Shown: positions 34,760 through 48,038 of the stretch, piece after piece
Layout: each line of letters starts with the position of its first letter
Position numbering within the stretch: position 1 is the first letter of the stretch
Origin: Trichuris trichiura
Lineage: Eukaryota > Nematoda > Enoplea > Trichinellida > Trichuridae
Direction of reading: 5' to 3'
Assembly (NCBI GenBank): GCA_037903355.1
Contig: JBAJFE010000014.1
Span: forward strand, 1,550,001 to 1,614,000
DNA length: 64,000 nucleotides
Program-made: the position numbers and the translations under genes
Notes under the pieces: model-generated
Seen by the model: the letters and a program-made list of their open reading frames with translations, nothing else
The model's database searches: none
What the model was told of the DNA's origin: nothing

Positions 34760-37700
34760 GTACCATTCATCCTTAAGTGCGGCTACGTCAGAAAACCCTT
34801 TCAAGGTAGGAAAACGAATGGTAGCGAGCCTATGGAAGCTGAAGAGGCAGATTCACGTTCCTTTCCTTGGACAGTCTTAATAACAGAAAGATCGAAACAT
34901 GACGACACTCCTCTGTGCGTCGGAAGTCTGATAACGTCAGGAGAAGTCACGAAAACATACTATGTTTTAACATCCGCAACCTGCATTCATTCCACGTAAG
35001 TAGCGTCCACCGGGATGTTTGAAGTCCTGAAGTATTTTCCCGTATCCATTTCTTAGCGAGTAGACTTTTAATGTTTCTGTAGCAGCTCCATATCTTTAAA
35101 TCTTTACCGTAAATATTGCATAATGTCCTGGTGAGACGAGTGTTGTTTGATAGCAAAAAGCATTCTATTATTATTCTATTCTATTCTATTCTATTCAAGG
35201 GCTGATACTATTCAAGCCTGTTAAAAGACATCCTGTTTTTCGAAAGCATTCTATGAAAAAAATCCAGTTCAAATCCTGTGTAGTCTTTTCAACCCTCATT
35301 GCATGAAGAATAGTTTAATTTAGTTTGTTTTGAAGTTTTTTATGGTATGATCCGGGTCAAGCTTGTACCTGGAAGCTCTGGAGTAAAAGTCTTGTTTACT
35401 ATCAACAGGTCATACCATAAAAAACTTTATAATGAGAACGCATACATCCGTTACAAAATGCTGCGTATTCAAAAAATAGATGAAGTTAGGAAAAGGACAG
35501 TTTCAAGTGTTAAGCTAATCTCGGTCAACTGACTACTGTCCTGTATTCACCTTGACAAGATGTAATGGAAGAGGATTTTCACGTTCGGTAAAACTTTGCG
35601 AAGCGTAGTGGCAAGCGAGTAACGTTTCCGTTCAATTATTTGAGCTTGTTTTTAAATGTGGCTTAAAATTAAACCTCTTATTGCGGGATGAAAAGTTTAT
35701 GTTGTTGTGATGATGGCGAGAAGTTCATACAGGAGAGAAATTTTAATCCCAAAAAATGAAGGCAGAACTTTTGGAACCAAATTTTTGCGTCTTTAATCAC
35801 CGCTGCTTAACAGTACTGTTTTTAAAGCAGTGGTTCAAAGCAGGAACATCGGAGGCAGAACAGTTCAATTCTGAAATTTTTGTTATGTCACAATTTCGAA
35901 ACGATTATACTAATTCGTAAAGATGAATAGTATTTTCGATCTGCTTTAGGCGCAGTCATTATTAAAGCTCGAGATCTACGTCATTTGTGCGAGATAAATT
36001 TTGCGTCGCGACAATATTTGAACTTCGTATCCTTAGTTCCTTATCACGCAAAACGTTGAGCTGTCGTAAACGCGAGCTGACATGAAGCAGCGCCGTTCTA
36101 ATACGTTAAAATATTTGCTGCACTTTTAGTGTGTAAATGTCACGGCATTATTACTGTAAACTCCGTAGGTTTAGGCGATTGCATACTTTTTGTTTCACCT
36201 TGACTGCCAGCAATTACTACGAAGTATTCGTATTCTCTTTCAGGAAACCTGCGAAGTTAAATGTCTTCTACCGGGAACTAAACAAATCTGCAAAAGTGGT
36301 GTACAAAAAAACAAAAGTTGAAAGGATTCTGGTACCGCAGGTGTCAAGTCCTTCAACTAAGTACCTTGGGAAAAACATTGGCCTGTTGAAACTTAAAGTT
36401 CCGATACCAATGTCAGAATATTCACATGTTGTCTGCCTGCCCTTAGAAGAAGATTCCATTGCAAATACGACTTGTTTCGTCAATTATATACACGTCGGTA
36501 TGCCAGGTAAGCCAATTATGCATCAAATCATTATTTTGCTTGTAATTACGATTCTGTGCTTGAAAACTGAACCTTCTCCGCTTAGGCTTACTGCCAAAAA
36601 TACCATTACCCCTTTCAAACTTTTAAGCGATTATTATTAATATAAGGAAGCGTCTAGCTTTTAGAATAGCCTTTTCTGTCATCAGTGCGAACTACCTATC
36701 CAATATGTTTATGGTTCATACTGATGATGGAACCAACTGTTTTCAAGAGCCACGACTAGTTTTGTCATAAGCCTTGAAGCTCTTAACATGGCAAAGCAGT
36801 ATCGATTAGTGAAATCTTACATGGCCATTATGAATAGTTTTGTTTTTAACACTTTTAAGCTATCAAAGTCAGTTGGACGGTATTTGGAAAGTTTAATACT
36901 AACGAAACACTGAGGGCTCACGGACGGCATGAAATGAGTAGTTTTAAAGGCACCGATGCTGCCCAAATTTAAATTTGTGAATATTAGTGATTGCTGATGC
37001 TGAAGATACAATTCCTCACAACAGGTGCGTAAGTCTCCATAAAGTGTGCGGGCTCGACCGTTTGTACAGACTAACTGAGGCCCGTCTTTATTATTTACGA
37101 TTTAGTTGCTCGCAGCATGCTCTTGAGCAACAATCAGTTCTTTTTCACGATCTAAACCTGGGAATTACTTATTCTGACACGGTGCCGTTGATTGCTGAGC
37201 GTAGGTAAAAGGTACTGTATTAATAAGTAAGAAGGTGGGATAGTAAGGTATCGTATCTATTTTTTATTTAAATAAGTCCTGCTTTAAGGATTAATTAGTC
37301 AGCATCTTGAATCATACAAACAAGAAGTAATTTTCAGTGATCACGTAAGGTCTGTTTGAAGAAATGTAAGCATTGCAGCAATGTTGTATGGATTGGCTGT
37401 TGAGTGGATAGCTCTTTAAGGAAGAATGTAACTGATTGGTGGCTATAAACGTTACCTGGATAATGAAAGTCGAAGGTGAATCAAGTTAAAGAAAGCTGGA
37501 TAATCTTTGAAGACGGATTAGGATCTGAAAGCCACGGGCGTATGCTTGTTTTAATGTGAACGGTTCATACCGCAATTAAGCCCTATAGAATGGAACTTTA
37601 GCACCTGTTACGAAGAACTAAGTATTTTTTAAAAAGCTGCTTCTAGCAAAGGATGATTTCGAATACAGTAATTGTTCGTACACTGCAAAAACTCTTTTTA

Positions 37701-38106
37701 TTAATGATAGGAAGAGAGAAAGGTAGCTCCTGGAATAGCGGAGCTCTCAGGCTCTCTAACCTCTCCCGTCATCAGTGAAGAGCTGTTTCACAGTTATGCA
37801 GGCGTTTACCTAACAATCGGTGTATTTTCGCCTTATAAAAATGAACAGAATGATTTCAATTTAGTATTCATTCGAATCGCACTTGTCTTTTCACCTGACG
37901 TTTAAAATTTAAATTCTTTCATTATTTTTAGTCGCTGCTGAGCATCCTGCCTGTTGCGACTTATCAGCACAATAGTCCATAAATTAGAAGTTAAATGCAG
38001 CTCTGAAAAGCTAATTATGGGACCTCTCGGTTCTGCGTCCCCAGCATGTGAGATATGCAGGTTCTTATCAGGTAAGAATGGCGCCATCCTCTCGTGTTCT
38101 TACTAA
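34760..38106 (+). CDS. S1 (chymotrypsin-like) serine protease homologue, catalytic residues replaced
   Basis: Exons 34760-34995, 36244-36506, 36988-37024 and 37106-37204 join in phase; a further exon is likely near 37930-38106. Exon 1 has the usual zymogen linker Cys (KCGYV), NGSEP in place of the new N-terminus, SFPWTVLI and LCVGSLI, then VLTSATC where active enzymes have TAAHC, so His57 is replaced by Thr. Exon 2 has KNIGLLKLK where NDIALLKL is expected (Asp102 to Asn) and the following VVCLPLEE. The last candidate exon ends SGKNGAILSC, resembling GDSGGPLxC with Ser195 as Asn, but its splice connection is not proven. The frames are intact, so this looks like a pseudoprotease rather than a decayed gene. 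The signal-peptide exon was not located. Confidence 0.68.
35160..35246. repeat. ATTCT pentanucleotide tract joined to a Penelope 3'-end stub
   Basis: A run of TTCTA units (about 35171-35199) is followed at about 35205-35246 by CAAGCCTGTTAAAAGACATC and CGAAAG. That is the same sequence that forms the 3' end of the Penelope-like element at 24.67 kb, here in plus orientation. It is either a severely truncated copy or sequence captured at the target. Confidence 0.6.
35332..35423. repeat. Short hairpin related to the 33.8-kb fold-back family
   Basis: AAGTTTTTTATGGTATGA (35332 onward) is repeated inverted at about 35405-35423. Between them CCTGGAAGCTCTGGAG and AAAGTCTTGTT match the inner end of the right arm at about 34008-34037. 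It lies within an intron of the S1 homologue. Confidence 0.6.
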
Positions 38107-40806
38107 CAAAAATGCTGATCGTCATGAATTTCCCTCTTTTAAGCCTGAGCCAAAATATAGCTTCACATTTAGGCTTAGGCTTAGACAGAAGGAGAACGGG
38201 ACGGTTGGCCTACTTACAGTATTGTGGCTAGGCGTATGACCATCTTGACCACTAATTATTAAAAAATATCAGCACGCCGTGTATACGTTTATTCATATGT
38301 ACTTAAATGTTTCTAAATACACTTTTTTTGGTGAAACTGATCTACCCGCGATCATTACATTTTTTTCTGGCATTTGAAAAATGCCAAACATAGATTTGTT
38401 ACGCTTCATTTTGAGAATTTTTAGTACGCCCAAAAAATATCAGCGTTTATCAAATACAACCAAAACCACTGGACAGCATGGAATGTGAAAACGACTTTGT
38501 TCGTCAAAAGCCAACTAAGACAATATGCTTCAGCGATTCGGAAGAAAGAGAAGGAATAATCGTAAGTAGAAATCTGAATAATGGGCGTTCGGAATCACTT
38601 TGCATTTTTGACGAATAGGACCGTCGCAAAATAATTTTCTTTGCTTCATGTCAAAGGCGGGCTCAACTTAATCCCAAAAGCTAAAGACAATAAATTCTAC
38701 TTTACTAGTATAACGTTTTAAGTACAGACTTGCGATATTTTTGTAAATTTCGACTTTCAACTTACTGTACAGTACGCTGAACAAGATTGATAAGGATTAG
38801 TACTGATAAATCAGTCTGACAATTGAAACCAACATTCTTTTCCTCATGTTGCATCGTTTGCAGAACAGAACAGCTGAAAATGCTCATGTACATATGCAGT
38901 AGGGACTGTTACCATTAGTTGCTATTGGTCAGAGTGGTCAGAGTATTGTAGTCTAGAGCTTCCCGCAACAACTTTGCTTTATTTTGGTCACGGCAGAGTA
39001 AAATAAGTTACTAACACGTCAGGACATGACTGTCCTGGAACCAAAAAAGGTGCAGTATGCATAACAGTAAATGACGTAGTCCTAAATTGAATAAAATTGA
39101 AATGCGATTTATGCGCCAGTGACGTTTATGACCGTTTAGATGGGCGGCTGGCGCGTTCTCCTGAGCGGACCATTTAATTAGCTGTACAGGATGTCTTTCA
39201 TTGAGCAGAGAAGGTTAGAAGAAAATACTCTTGCCGCAATAGAGATAGAAATAAGTTTCCCTCGAATGAAGCGTTTGTCTGAAAACCTCAACGGATAATT
39301 GAGTAATATTTTTCGAAGTAAAGCAGGACGTTTTCCTTTCAGAAACGAGGTGCTCCGTTGGTCTGTAAGATGATGAAAAGATACACTATCTTTGGACTTC
39401 ACGACTTCCAAGCTTCCGCAAACGCATCAATGTTTACAGACGTTCTTCAGCGCTTGCGGTTTGTTCGTTTCTTGAGAAACAGAGCTCAGCAGGACGGAGC
39501 TGAGCGCGTTTTTATCACCATGGATTGAGGAGGTAAGCCATGTCGTCATGCGTACAAATGAAATACTGTTCTGCTTGTTTTTGAAAGCGAGCAATGGCCC
39601 AATGCTTTTCTCCGTGCTTTCGCGTTGAAGAGCTGTTTATTGGGCATTTGCTCGAAGTTTAAGTTCGCTGTTTGTGAAGATGGTACCGTAGGGAATGGGA
39701 CAATAAACTTTCATTACCCAGCATAGCACTTTTTTTGTCAAGCGCATAGAACGCTTATTTTAAAAGCACAAAGCTTTCAGATCCTGTATAATCCGTCGTC
39801 ACTGTACAGTGAATGCTTTTAATGTTAAGCTATGCATCAATAAAGACCATTTCCGATGCCGCTCAAAACCTCCGAATGGGTCGAAATCCTGATGGTTCGA
39901 AATCGAGAATGGACCAAAAATGCACCGTAAACTTTGGCGTTATTTTTTACGTCGCTAACTTCGAACAAGACCAGTACAATAACGCCTCTATTCAGGTACA
40001 TTCCTTATTCAGAAAACGCCAACGCACAAATGTCACAAGGCCAAACTTTACAGTGCATTTTCGACATATCCCGAGTTTTTACCTATCAGGATTTCGACTT
40101 TCGGGATTTTTGTTCTAACCTGATCATTTCGAAGCTCTAGAACGCTCGAAACGAGTCACTCATAGCTCCGCAAGCTTTGTATTGTTATTGTTTAACATAA
40201 CTAGTTTTTCTGCCGTTAAAAATGTCACGAGGTTTAAAAGATCTATTAAAAGCCTTGCTTGCAGTTTAACCAAATGGAATTTTCCTAAAGGTGAGTTGTT
40301 TGTGGGGATTATCCCCCCATTAATTCAGCACCACATTACCGTTGTAACTAACCTCTTCAGGAACCCATTTCGAATAAAAGCTTTCAGTACGTGCTGAGTT
40401 TCCGGTCACCTAATCGTAACATCATTTATCGCTTATATTATACTGACAACCAGGAACCAGGATGCTGGAACCAGTTCGAATGAATCACTGAGTCACTCTG
40501 GTTTTAAGAAAACAAGTTGCCGTAATAACAAAAACGTCAAAAAACGAAAGTCTTCTTTCAGACTTGTTTTCCATGGTCAGGAATATTTAGTTGGGAAACA
40601 TCGATTATTGAAATGCTCTAGAAACCCTTCTTCCGTTCTCATTTATAGCACGGCAAAGGTTCATCGCGCGTATTTTTCGAACAGCAAAATAAGTAGCATA
40701 CTGCTTCTCTTCTATGCTTTCCGTGAAAACTTCTTGTGAAGCATATCTAACCAGAAGTTTTTTATTGAACTGACAAAAGGAACGGAAATAAATTCCCTCA
40801 CTTATA

Positions 40807-42125
40807 TGACGGATGTTCGGAAAGTTCCTGGAAAAACGGTGCACTGTCTAACAGGACGCCAACTGATGGACCAAAAAATGTTTAATCTTATCTCACTTAT
40901 CTTCAGACTTGCACAGAGAGGTAGCCTTATCCGACGCTGCGTCAGTGTGGTACAAGCTGCTCCTAAAGTAATCATTTTTCTCGTGATATGGAAAATCTTC
41001 GTTTTGAGGTCAGAGCTAACATTAAATTTTTACCCAAACTTGGTTGGCAGCCGAAAAAGATTATTCAATCTTTGCAGCAGATTAGCGGAAGTAATGCACC
41101 ATCTAAATCTGTTGTCTATGAAAAGATAAGGCGCTTCAAGGAGGGCAGAGACGAAGTCGAAGACGATCAGAAAGCGGGAAGACCAGCAATCGCAACGAGC
41201 GAACAAACCGTGGCTTCTGTCCGGAACCTAGTAGAAGGAAACCGCAGAATTATCTATCATCAGGAGGAGGGTCGCATCAGGAGGATTGCTAAAATAGCTA
41301 GGATTTCCCTCCATTCAGCATTTGGAATACTGCAGGAAACCTTTGGTCTGATGAAGCTTTCAGCTCGGTTGGTCCTGAAATCGCTGCGTGAAGAATAGCT
41401 GGTTCAACGCGTTAACCTTTCTTGGGAGCTTCTAACGAGGATTGAAGCAAATGAGACCAGATTTTTTGACCTTATCGTCATGGGAGACGATACGTGGATC
41501 TACCAATATGATCCTGAGAGTGAGATCCAATCCAAGCAGTGGTTACCGAGAGGGTCACAGGCCCAGTCAAATTCAAAACGGAGCGGTCGGCCCTAAAGGT
41601 TCTGCTGACCATATTCTGGGACTCCGACGGAGTAATTCTGAGATGACTTCCTCGATGAAGAGAGGATATTCACGGCAAGTTATTGCAAAGCAGTATTGCC
41701 AAAACTAAAAACCACACTGGCAAGAAAACAGCGTAACAAGTTGCAACTCTGTGTCCTTTTCCATGATGATAACGCGCCGGTTCATTCGTCAAGGACAGAG
41801 AGGACTGTCCATCGTAAGATTTGGCGGGAAGCCATTCCACGCCCACCCTACAGTCCAGATCTTGCCCCGTCAGACTTTTTCCTTTTCCCAAAGTTAAAAG
41901 AACATTAAAAAAGCACACTGTTCGAGTCATTTGATGACGTGAAACGCGCTCTCTCGACTTGGTGCAATATACAGCCCGCAAGATTCTACAAGAAAAATCT
42001 GCAGAGCCGGAGGCCCCGTCCACAGGAGTGCGTGAAAGTTGTCGGAAGACAAGTTGAGAAATACGTTTGATATCATTGCAAATAAAATTTTTATTTAATT
42101 TTTCCGGTAACTTTTCGAATACTCA
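40807..42125 (+). mobile_element. mariner-family transposon, 1,319 bp, inactive
   Basis: TA flanks both ends (40805-40806 and 42126-42127). The terminal repeats are about 28 bp: left TGACGGATGTTCGGAAAGTT, right complementary to TGAGTATTCGAAAAGTTAC. The transposase starts at 40988 with a helix-turn-helix region (MENLRFEVRANIKFLPKLGW; DDQKAGRP). The catalytic motifs MGDDTWIYQYDPE, HDDNAPVHSS and YSPDLAPSDFFLFP are all present, but in three frames. A TAG at 41396 and several frameshifts break the gene, so the copy cannot make transposase. Confidence 0.93.
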
Positions 42126-42744
42126 TACAAGAAATGGCGGATTTTACTTTGTGAAAAGCGCTTCGCTTAGTTCGTTGTTCTAACGAAATGTTTGAGTTTA
42201 ATTACCACCTCCAAAACGTCCGCAGCATAGACTATCGCGAGGTTTGTAAATAGCTTCATGCCAGTATAGCTTGCATTGGAGCTTAAAGTTTTTGGCATTA
42301 CTTCAAAACTGTCTACTAGTTTTGCTAAAGGAAGTCCATTTAAGGGAAGGATATTATTTTTCAAATAGTGACATGATTTTTATGACAGCATTCACGTTTG
42401 TTGTCGATCTGAAGCTGCTCCCTCTTTGCGCGTTCTCGGAAGGTCGGAAATCCCGGAAAATTCCTGACAGGAGTCAAAAACTCACTTTTTGCCTCTCGTG
42501 TAAAATCGTTGAAGATGAAATCCTAATGGCTTCTTGACCAAAGTGGTTTTGAAAAAGAGTTGCTTAAATGTTGAAACCTTTTTAATAAAACTATTGCAAC
42601 AAAAGTTGTTCATTGGTAAATTTTATGCACAGAACTTGTATTCATATTCTTCACTTGCCGTTTGGCTTCATAAAGCGAGGTAAACTGTACGAAATGCTGT
42701 ACTAGGCTGTGGAAACCGCAGGATTTCATTAAGCCGCTTACGCG

Positions 42745-45700
42745 CTAAAGCTCTGAATGTGCGGCGGCATCATCGTGTATACCTTTGTCCGCCATAAAAT
42801 CAGCAACTTGATCCAATCGTACGCCACCTTCCTGACCTCGGCTATCAATGAATGCTTTAACCAACTCCAACTTCGGTTCACCCTCATACACATGTCCCTG
42901 AAACGTATTTCAACGTAAACAACTTTGTAATTAGGTCTGCTCAGTTGAGTTGTTATTGTTTGTTCGTCTTATCAAGAATAACAAAATTTCAAGGTTATAC
43001 GCATGGGAATTCATGCAATTAAATTTCTCAGGTGAACAGTCAATAAGCAAAAAACATCTATCATTTGGAAAGTAAGAGTGCTCACGTTGCGCCCTTCGCC
43101 GGCAAACAATACCAGCATTGGGGCAAATGTTTCTCCAGCCGAGGTCATCTCGTTAAGCGACTCATCGAAGCTAGCAAACGTGACGCTGTTACTTTCGTCA
43201 TACAGTGGCACGAGCTTCTTCAGTATTCCGTGGAGTTGATCGCATAAATCGCAATCATTCTTGTCTGCAAATAAATTATATGCAAATTCTGTATGCAAAA
43301 CCCAAAGATTACTAACGAAATAGAACAAGCACATCCGTGCTGCTGTTTCCTATAAATTCGTCAAACACTTCAGTGGACAGGATCTTGATTGGCTTTGTCA
43401 TCCAGTCGTCAGGCAGTTGTTGAGAGAAGTAATACGGCTTCAAAGTTCCATTCAGATAACTTAGTACGAAATTCTTCAGCTTGTCGACTGTGACTAATTC
43501 AAATTCGGGGCGGTACTTTTTGAATGGCTCCATGGTTAAGTTGACTAGTCTACCAATAAAACTTATCAATCTGTGCAGAGACAATAATAAGTTAAAATTA
43601 CCTTATTTCAGGTAAGTCTGACCGATCTAAATGGAAGTAATCCAAAATATGCTTTACTGAACTGCTTTTCGCATCCATAATAACGAACATTACCTTCAAA
43701 AATTTTCGGTTATACTCAAACAGACGTTTCTGACATAGTTGAACCGTTAAGCGTTGCCACGGTCAGGATAATTAAAACAGCTATAAAATCTAACTCTTCG
43801 CTCTTAATCAATGATTTTAAAGGGAAATACGAAGGGTAATTTGATAAGCGTTTGCGCACCTCTCCTTTGAACATTCTTGCTGTTCGCTCCATCACAGATT
43901 TCAATTCATCGTACTCTTCATCATCACGGGAAATGAATAAATACAAATGGTTTTTCTTTTTGTTTTCTGCATAAAGAAGCCCTGAAATCTGCACAGAAGT
44001 GTCCAAGATTAGAAGCGCCATTCAGAACTACCGAATCTTTGTAATAAGGGACCAATGGCAATGAATGCTCAGGTATCCACTGCTTCAAACTTTCTTCCGA
44101 ATAGTCTCCATCATAAACTTCGTTATCGTCTGACTGAAATATCAAAACTTACATTTCATTCAACCGACTTTAAGTCAGAAAAAACACATAGCTTAGTAGC
44201 CGACGCATTAATAGCTTTGTGTTGTTGTTTATCGTTGTTACGTGAATATGTGATACTATGATATTCAGATTCTCACAGCGCTGCAGTGCGTTGCTTTAAA
44301 GGGAAGCGCTAATTTCGAAAACGGCTCTTATTATTAATTGCTGGCTGCCTACTTGTCGGACTGTTATTTGTGCTATGCTTAGCATGAGCTTTCACTGTCA
44401 ATGAATAAGAATCAGAGGGAATTTTGAATGTCAACAGGTTTGTGTTCTGAAGCACTCGTCCAACAACCTCGTAACCATGGACTGTCGCACGTAAATGAAA
44501 GTAGGAGCTCGAAGATTCTCTGATGCGCAAGTACTGTGCTTACTTTGCTAGCTCATTCCAGGAGGGGATACATCATGATCAGAGCACTCTCATGGACATC
44601 AGAAGGCTAAGTCATCGCGGCAAGTATTTTAGTCTACTGTTAGCCTTTTAACAAAGCTATTGATATTTCCTTCCGCGGCTTTAATGCTGCACGAAGTTGC
44701 TATTGTTTTATGCTATTTCCAAATGTCAAAAAGCATGTCCATGTTAGCATTGAAAAAAATAAAGCAACACTATAGTACGAGCGCCTTGAAGCGTGGGGTT
44801 TGTAAACAAAAAGCCGGGTTACCGATTTGAATATTATAATGGAGTCCTTTTCAACTTTTAATGCATTGTAGATTTCTTTCCTGGATACAATGCCAAACTT
44901 TAGCTCGTCAATGATATCGGCAGCATCCTTGAACGCTTTGGCTTCAGGTGAATCGAAGTCCTAGTAAGTCACAGTGAGCACGCGTTTCCAAAAAGGATTC
45001 GGTGAAACATTACCTTGAAAAATCCCAATACAGCGGGGTCGTTTTCAGTGATGAAGTTGTTAGCTGACAAGATCGTTTTGAGCTCCACCGCAGCGGGCGC
45101 TACTTTCTGCTTCAGCCATTGAATTATCTCGCTCGCCGTTCTTCCGCCTCAATCCGACACCCAATAATAAAGTTAAAATAAAATTACTGGCACAAATCTT
45201 GCCTTTGTAAAAAATTTCCTTGCCTTTCTTGTAAAATTTTACTGTCGGTATTATCCGCTTGATATGCTTTTGAGCTAAGCTATCTTCCGAGGAAACGTTC
45301 ACCTCAGCTAGGCGGATTTCGCTTCCTTCCTTCTTCAGTGCTGCAGCAGCTTCGACAAACTGTTCTCGGACAGTTTCGCAAAGGCCGCATGCATCTACAG
45401 CTAAAACATAAAGCCTATGGCAAGCAAGTTGCAAGTGCTTAGGTAACTTTTGCATTGCGTGCGAGCAGTTCCATGAGCATGAACAATGCAAAGCCAATAA
45501 AGATACACGCAAACGACATCTGAAACTATAACCATGTACGCTATGAACATGGCAACTGATTTAGCCGAATTCTTGAGCTGTTCGCAGCAACACAGCACGC
45601 GGAATTGTTTACTGAGTTATTTTTAAATCGAAAATTTTGAAGAGATATGAGCCTTAGATGTCAGTTTAATTTCACTTGTGAGAAACCTTATACTTGTGCA

Positions 45701-45905
45701 CAGAACATCAGTGGAAAAACCGAGACTGTTTTTCGCTGCCGCAGTTTTCAGATGATATACATTATAACTTCTATGATAGAATGACCAATCAGAATAAGGC
45801 ACCAAGAATGTCTTGCATTCGAGTTACCCGCACTTTATAGTTAATCACAGCTAATAAATCTACCTACAATAGTTGGAACAGTTTACACTATGAAATAATT
45901 CTCGG

Positions 45906-46004
<99 letters not shown>

Positions 46005-46266
46005 GCGCAGTGATGAACCAGTAACAATCGATCACAGCTAGCTTTGGAAGCATCCTGAAGCCAAGATGAAATGCCAACTTACTAAAGGCTACCAAAATGT
46101 AATTGTACTGCTTGATAGCAGCGTCGAAATTGTTGTCCGTAAGTATGAGCAGATTTTTCGTCTGCTTTATTTCAATTGAATTTGCATAAACAAAAGTCAA
46201 GTCACATAAACGCGTGATGAAGAAACAAAGAATGAACAAAAGAGAAATAGTGCCTTTAGGCGCCAT
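42745..46266 (-). CDS. Divergent ER protein disulfide isomerase family member
   Basis: Ten exons, all in phase: 46083-46266, 45203-45400, 45014-45147, 44823-44960, 44032-44133, 43860-43988, 43602-43693, 43317-43570, 43086-43264, 42745-42897; 520 aa. A signal peptide (MAPKGTISLLFILCFFIT) leads into thioredoxin domain a, whose active site is CGLC instead of CGHC, with cis-proline in IIPTVKF. Domains b and b' follow (WLKQKVAP; FGIVSRKEIYNAL; ISRDDEEYDELKSV). The LPDDWMTKPIKIL linker precedes domain a', whose active site reads CDLC. The C-terminus HSEL is a KDEL-type ER retention signal. The layout a-b-b'-a' and length match P4HB/PDI. Both motifs keep two cysteines, so oxidoreductase activity remains possible with a changed redox potential. 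Intron 2 begins GCAAG, a GC donor; the intron at 43989-44031 is only 43 nt. Confidence 0.93.
45908..46003. repeat. (AAT)32 microsatellite in PDI intron 1
   Basis: Thirty-two uninterrupted AAT units within the 682-nt first intron of the PDI-family gene. Likely length-polymorphic. Confidence 0.98.
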
Positions 46267-48038
46267 TTTTCTGCAATATGAAGACCGTCGACAATTCGTG
46301 CACTTACTAGCATTGTATATATGTCATCAGCGCACGGACAACAAATGTGGCGACGTTCTATTGGCCAATCGATGTAGATTAGATGAGAGGATCTGCTTTA
46401 GAGCAACTGTTTGAACTGGGATTGCTGAATGCGCACGGTTAAACAAACAGTCGAGTCTCTTTGTTAATTTTCGTTCAGACGAATATCTCTTCGCATGATG
46501 CAAGAAGGCAGAGTCGCAATGGCACCACTCTGCAAAGTCCTACAGCCCGTCTTATGGCTGAACATTGCCATTTTTGCTCTTTCTCACCAGGGGAATTTTC
46601 TCCGTTCAACTTCGGTTTTCTTCCACTGCTACCAAAGTTTGAATATACACCGCATTAATTGCTGTATCAAATTCGAATCTTGAACAGCACTGAAGCCGAA
46701 AATACGCGTATATCTTGTTGCGGACGTGGCTAGTTACTTATCGCCATAAAAAACCCAAAAAGCCAATCTTTCAAAAAGGGATCACAGGGATAAAGATTGA
46801 CTTAGTCAAGCTAAGGATGCGACATGAAAAGTAAAGGACGAAAAGAAAATCATTGGTCAAATATGGAAAAAATATTTGGTTTTTATAGACAGCTCCTTAC
46901 CTTATTCAAGAAAATGTTAGCGTTTCAGTATCATTAAACACTAAGCGGTAGACTTACATAGTTTATTTATTGTACGCCTTCGCTCCTGGTAGAAACTCAA
47001 TACGCGACAGAAATGAGCGGTCAGCGATAAATCAACATTGTTTGAAAATAATTATAACGATGTGTACTCAAACTACGTAGCAGCCTATATAACAGCAAAA
47101 CCAAAAAAGAAGTTAGCAACATTGCTTTTGAGTAATAGTACGCAGCTAATTGGTGAAACGAGCTCCGGACATACCTAAATTATAGTCTCAAAGACAATTA
47201 CCAAATTTCGCAGCTGTGAAGCTACTTAAACTGAACAGTCAATCGAGAAAAACCATCTTTTAAGGTCAAAATGCGTAAAGAGGCAGAAAAGAACAAATTT
47301 CAACAGCTATTAATGCACTCAGTTATTAACGGTAGTTTTCCACACCTTCTGAAGGACTATCAAGTCATACGTTTACAAGATGATACAGAGTTCATCCGTG
47401 CAGGCAAAAAAAGAGATCTCAGCTTCTACTTTTATGTATACAGCTTTTAAATTTAAGCACAACCCATTTCCTGCAGTCACTAACCCTTTCAGCGCTATGG
47501 TGTTTTATTGAGCATGCTGTTAGAGGCTCTATAAACTGATGTAGCTATAAACAAGCCGACAGTAAAAAATGTAATGCCTACTCAATGTTGCAAAGCATAC
47601 AGATGAAGATGATGGGACGAGTTTGACTCCGAAGTTTGCGCGAAATAGCTTGCAGTTAAGAAATAGGTTGCTGCAGTAAAAAAACATGAAAACTTATCCA
47701 CCGCTTAAAAAACTTAAACGTCTTTAATTTGATACTTCCGTACTGCACATCTTTGGAAGTAGGAGCGTTCTCTCTTATTCATACATTGCTACAATAGATC
47801 TACTATGCAGCGAGAAAAGCGAGAGCGACAAATTCCCAAACTTTCGTTATCCAATTACTACGGGGTAACAATCTTAATCTTGACAGGAAGAAAAGCATGC
47901 AAAAAACTTCAACAGAAAAAGGGCGGAAGGCTACAGCATTTGGGAACAGTAGAATGCGGGAAAGAGCAGCTCCTGTCTGCGAAACCGTATAAACACAAAG
48001 AAATATTTACATGGCATGCAAGGTGACCTTAAGGACAA
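46267..48038. other. Intergenic, nothing recognised
   Basis: Between the PDI start and the end of the 2H phosphoesterase gene. Only short frames; it should hold the PDI promoter, but I recognise no motif. Confidence 0.5.

Noticed and set aside
38477..38561. Possible first coding exon (ATG followed by a GTAAGT donor)
   Set aside because: Only about 28 codons, and no matching downstream exon or known motif could be found.
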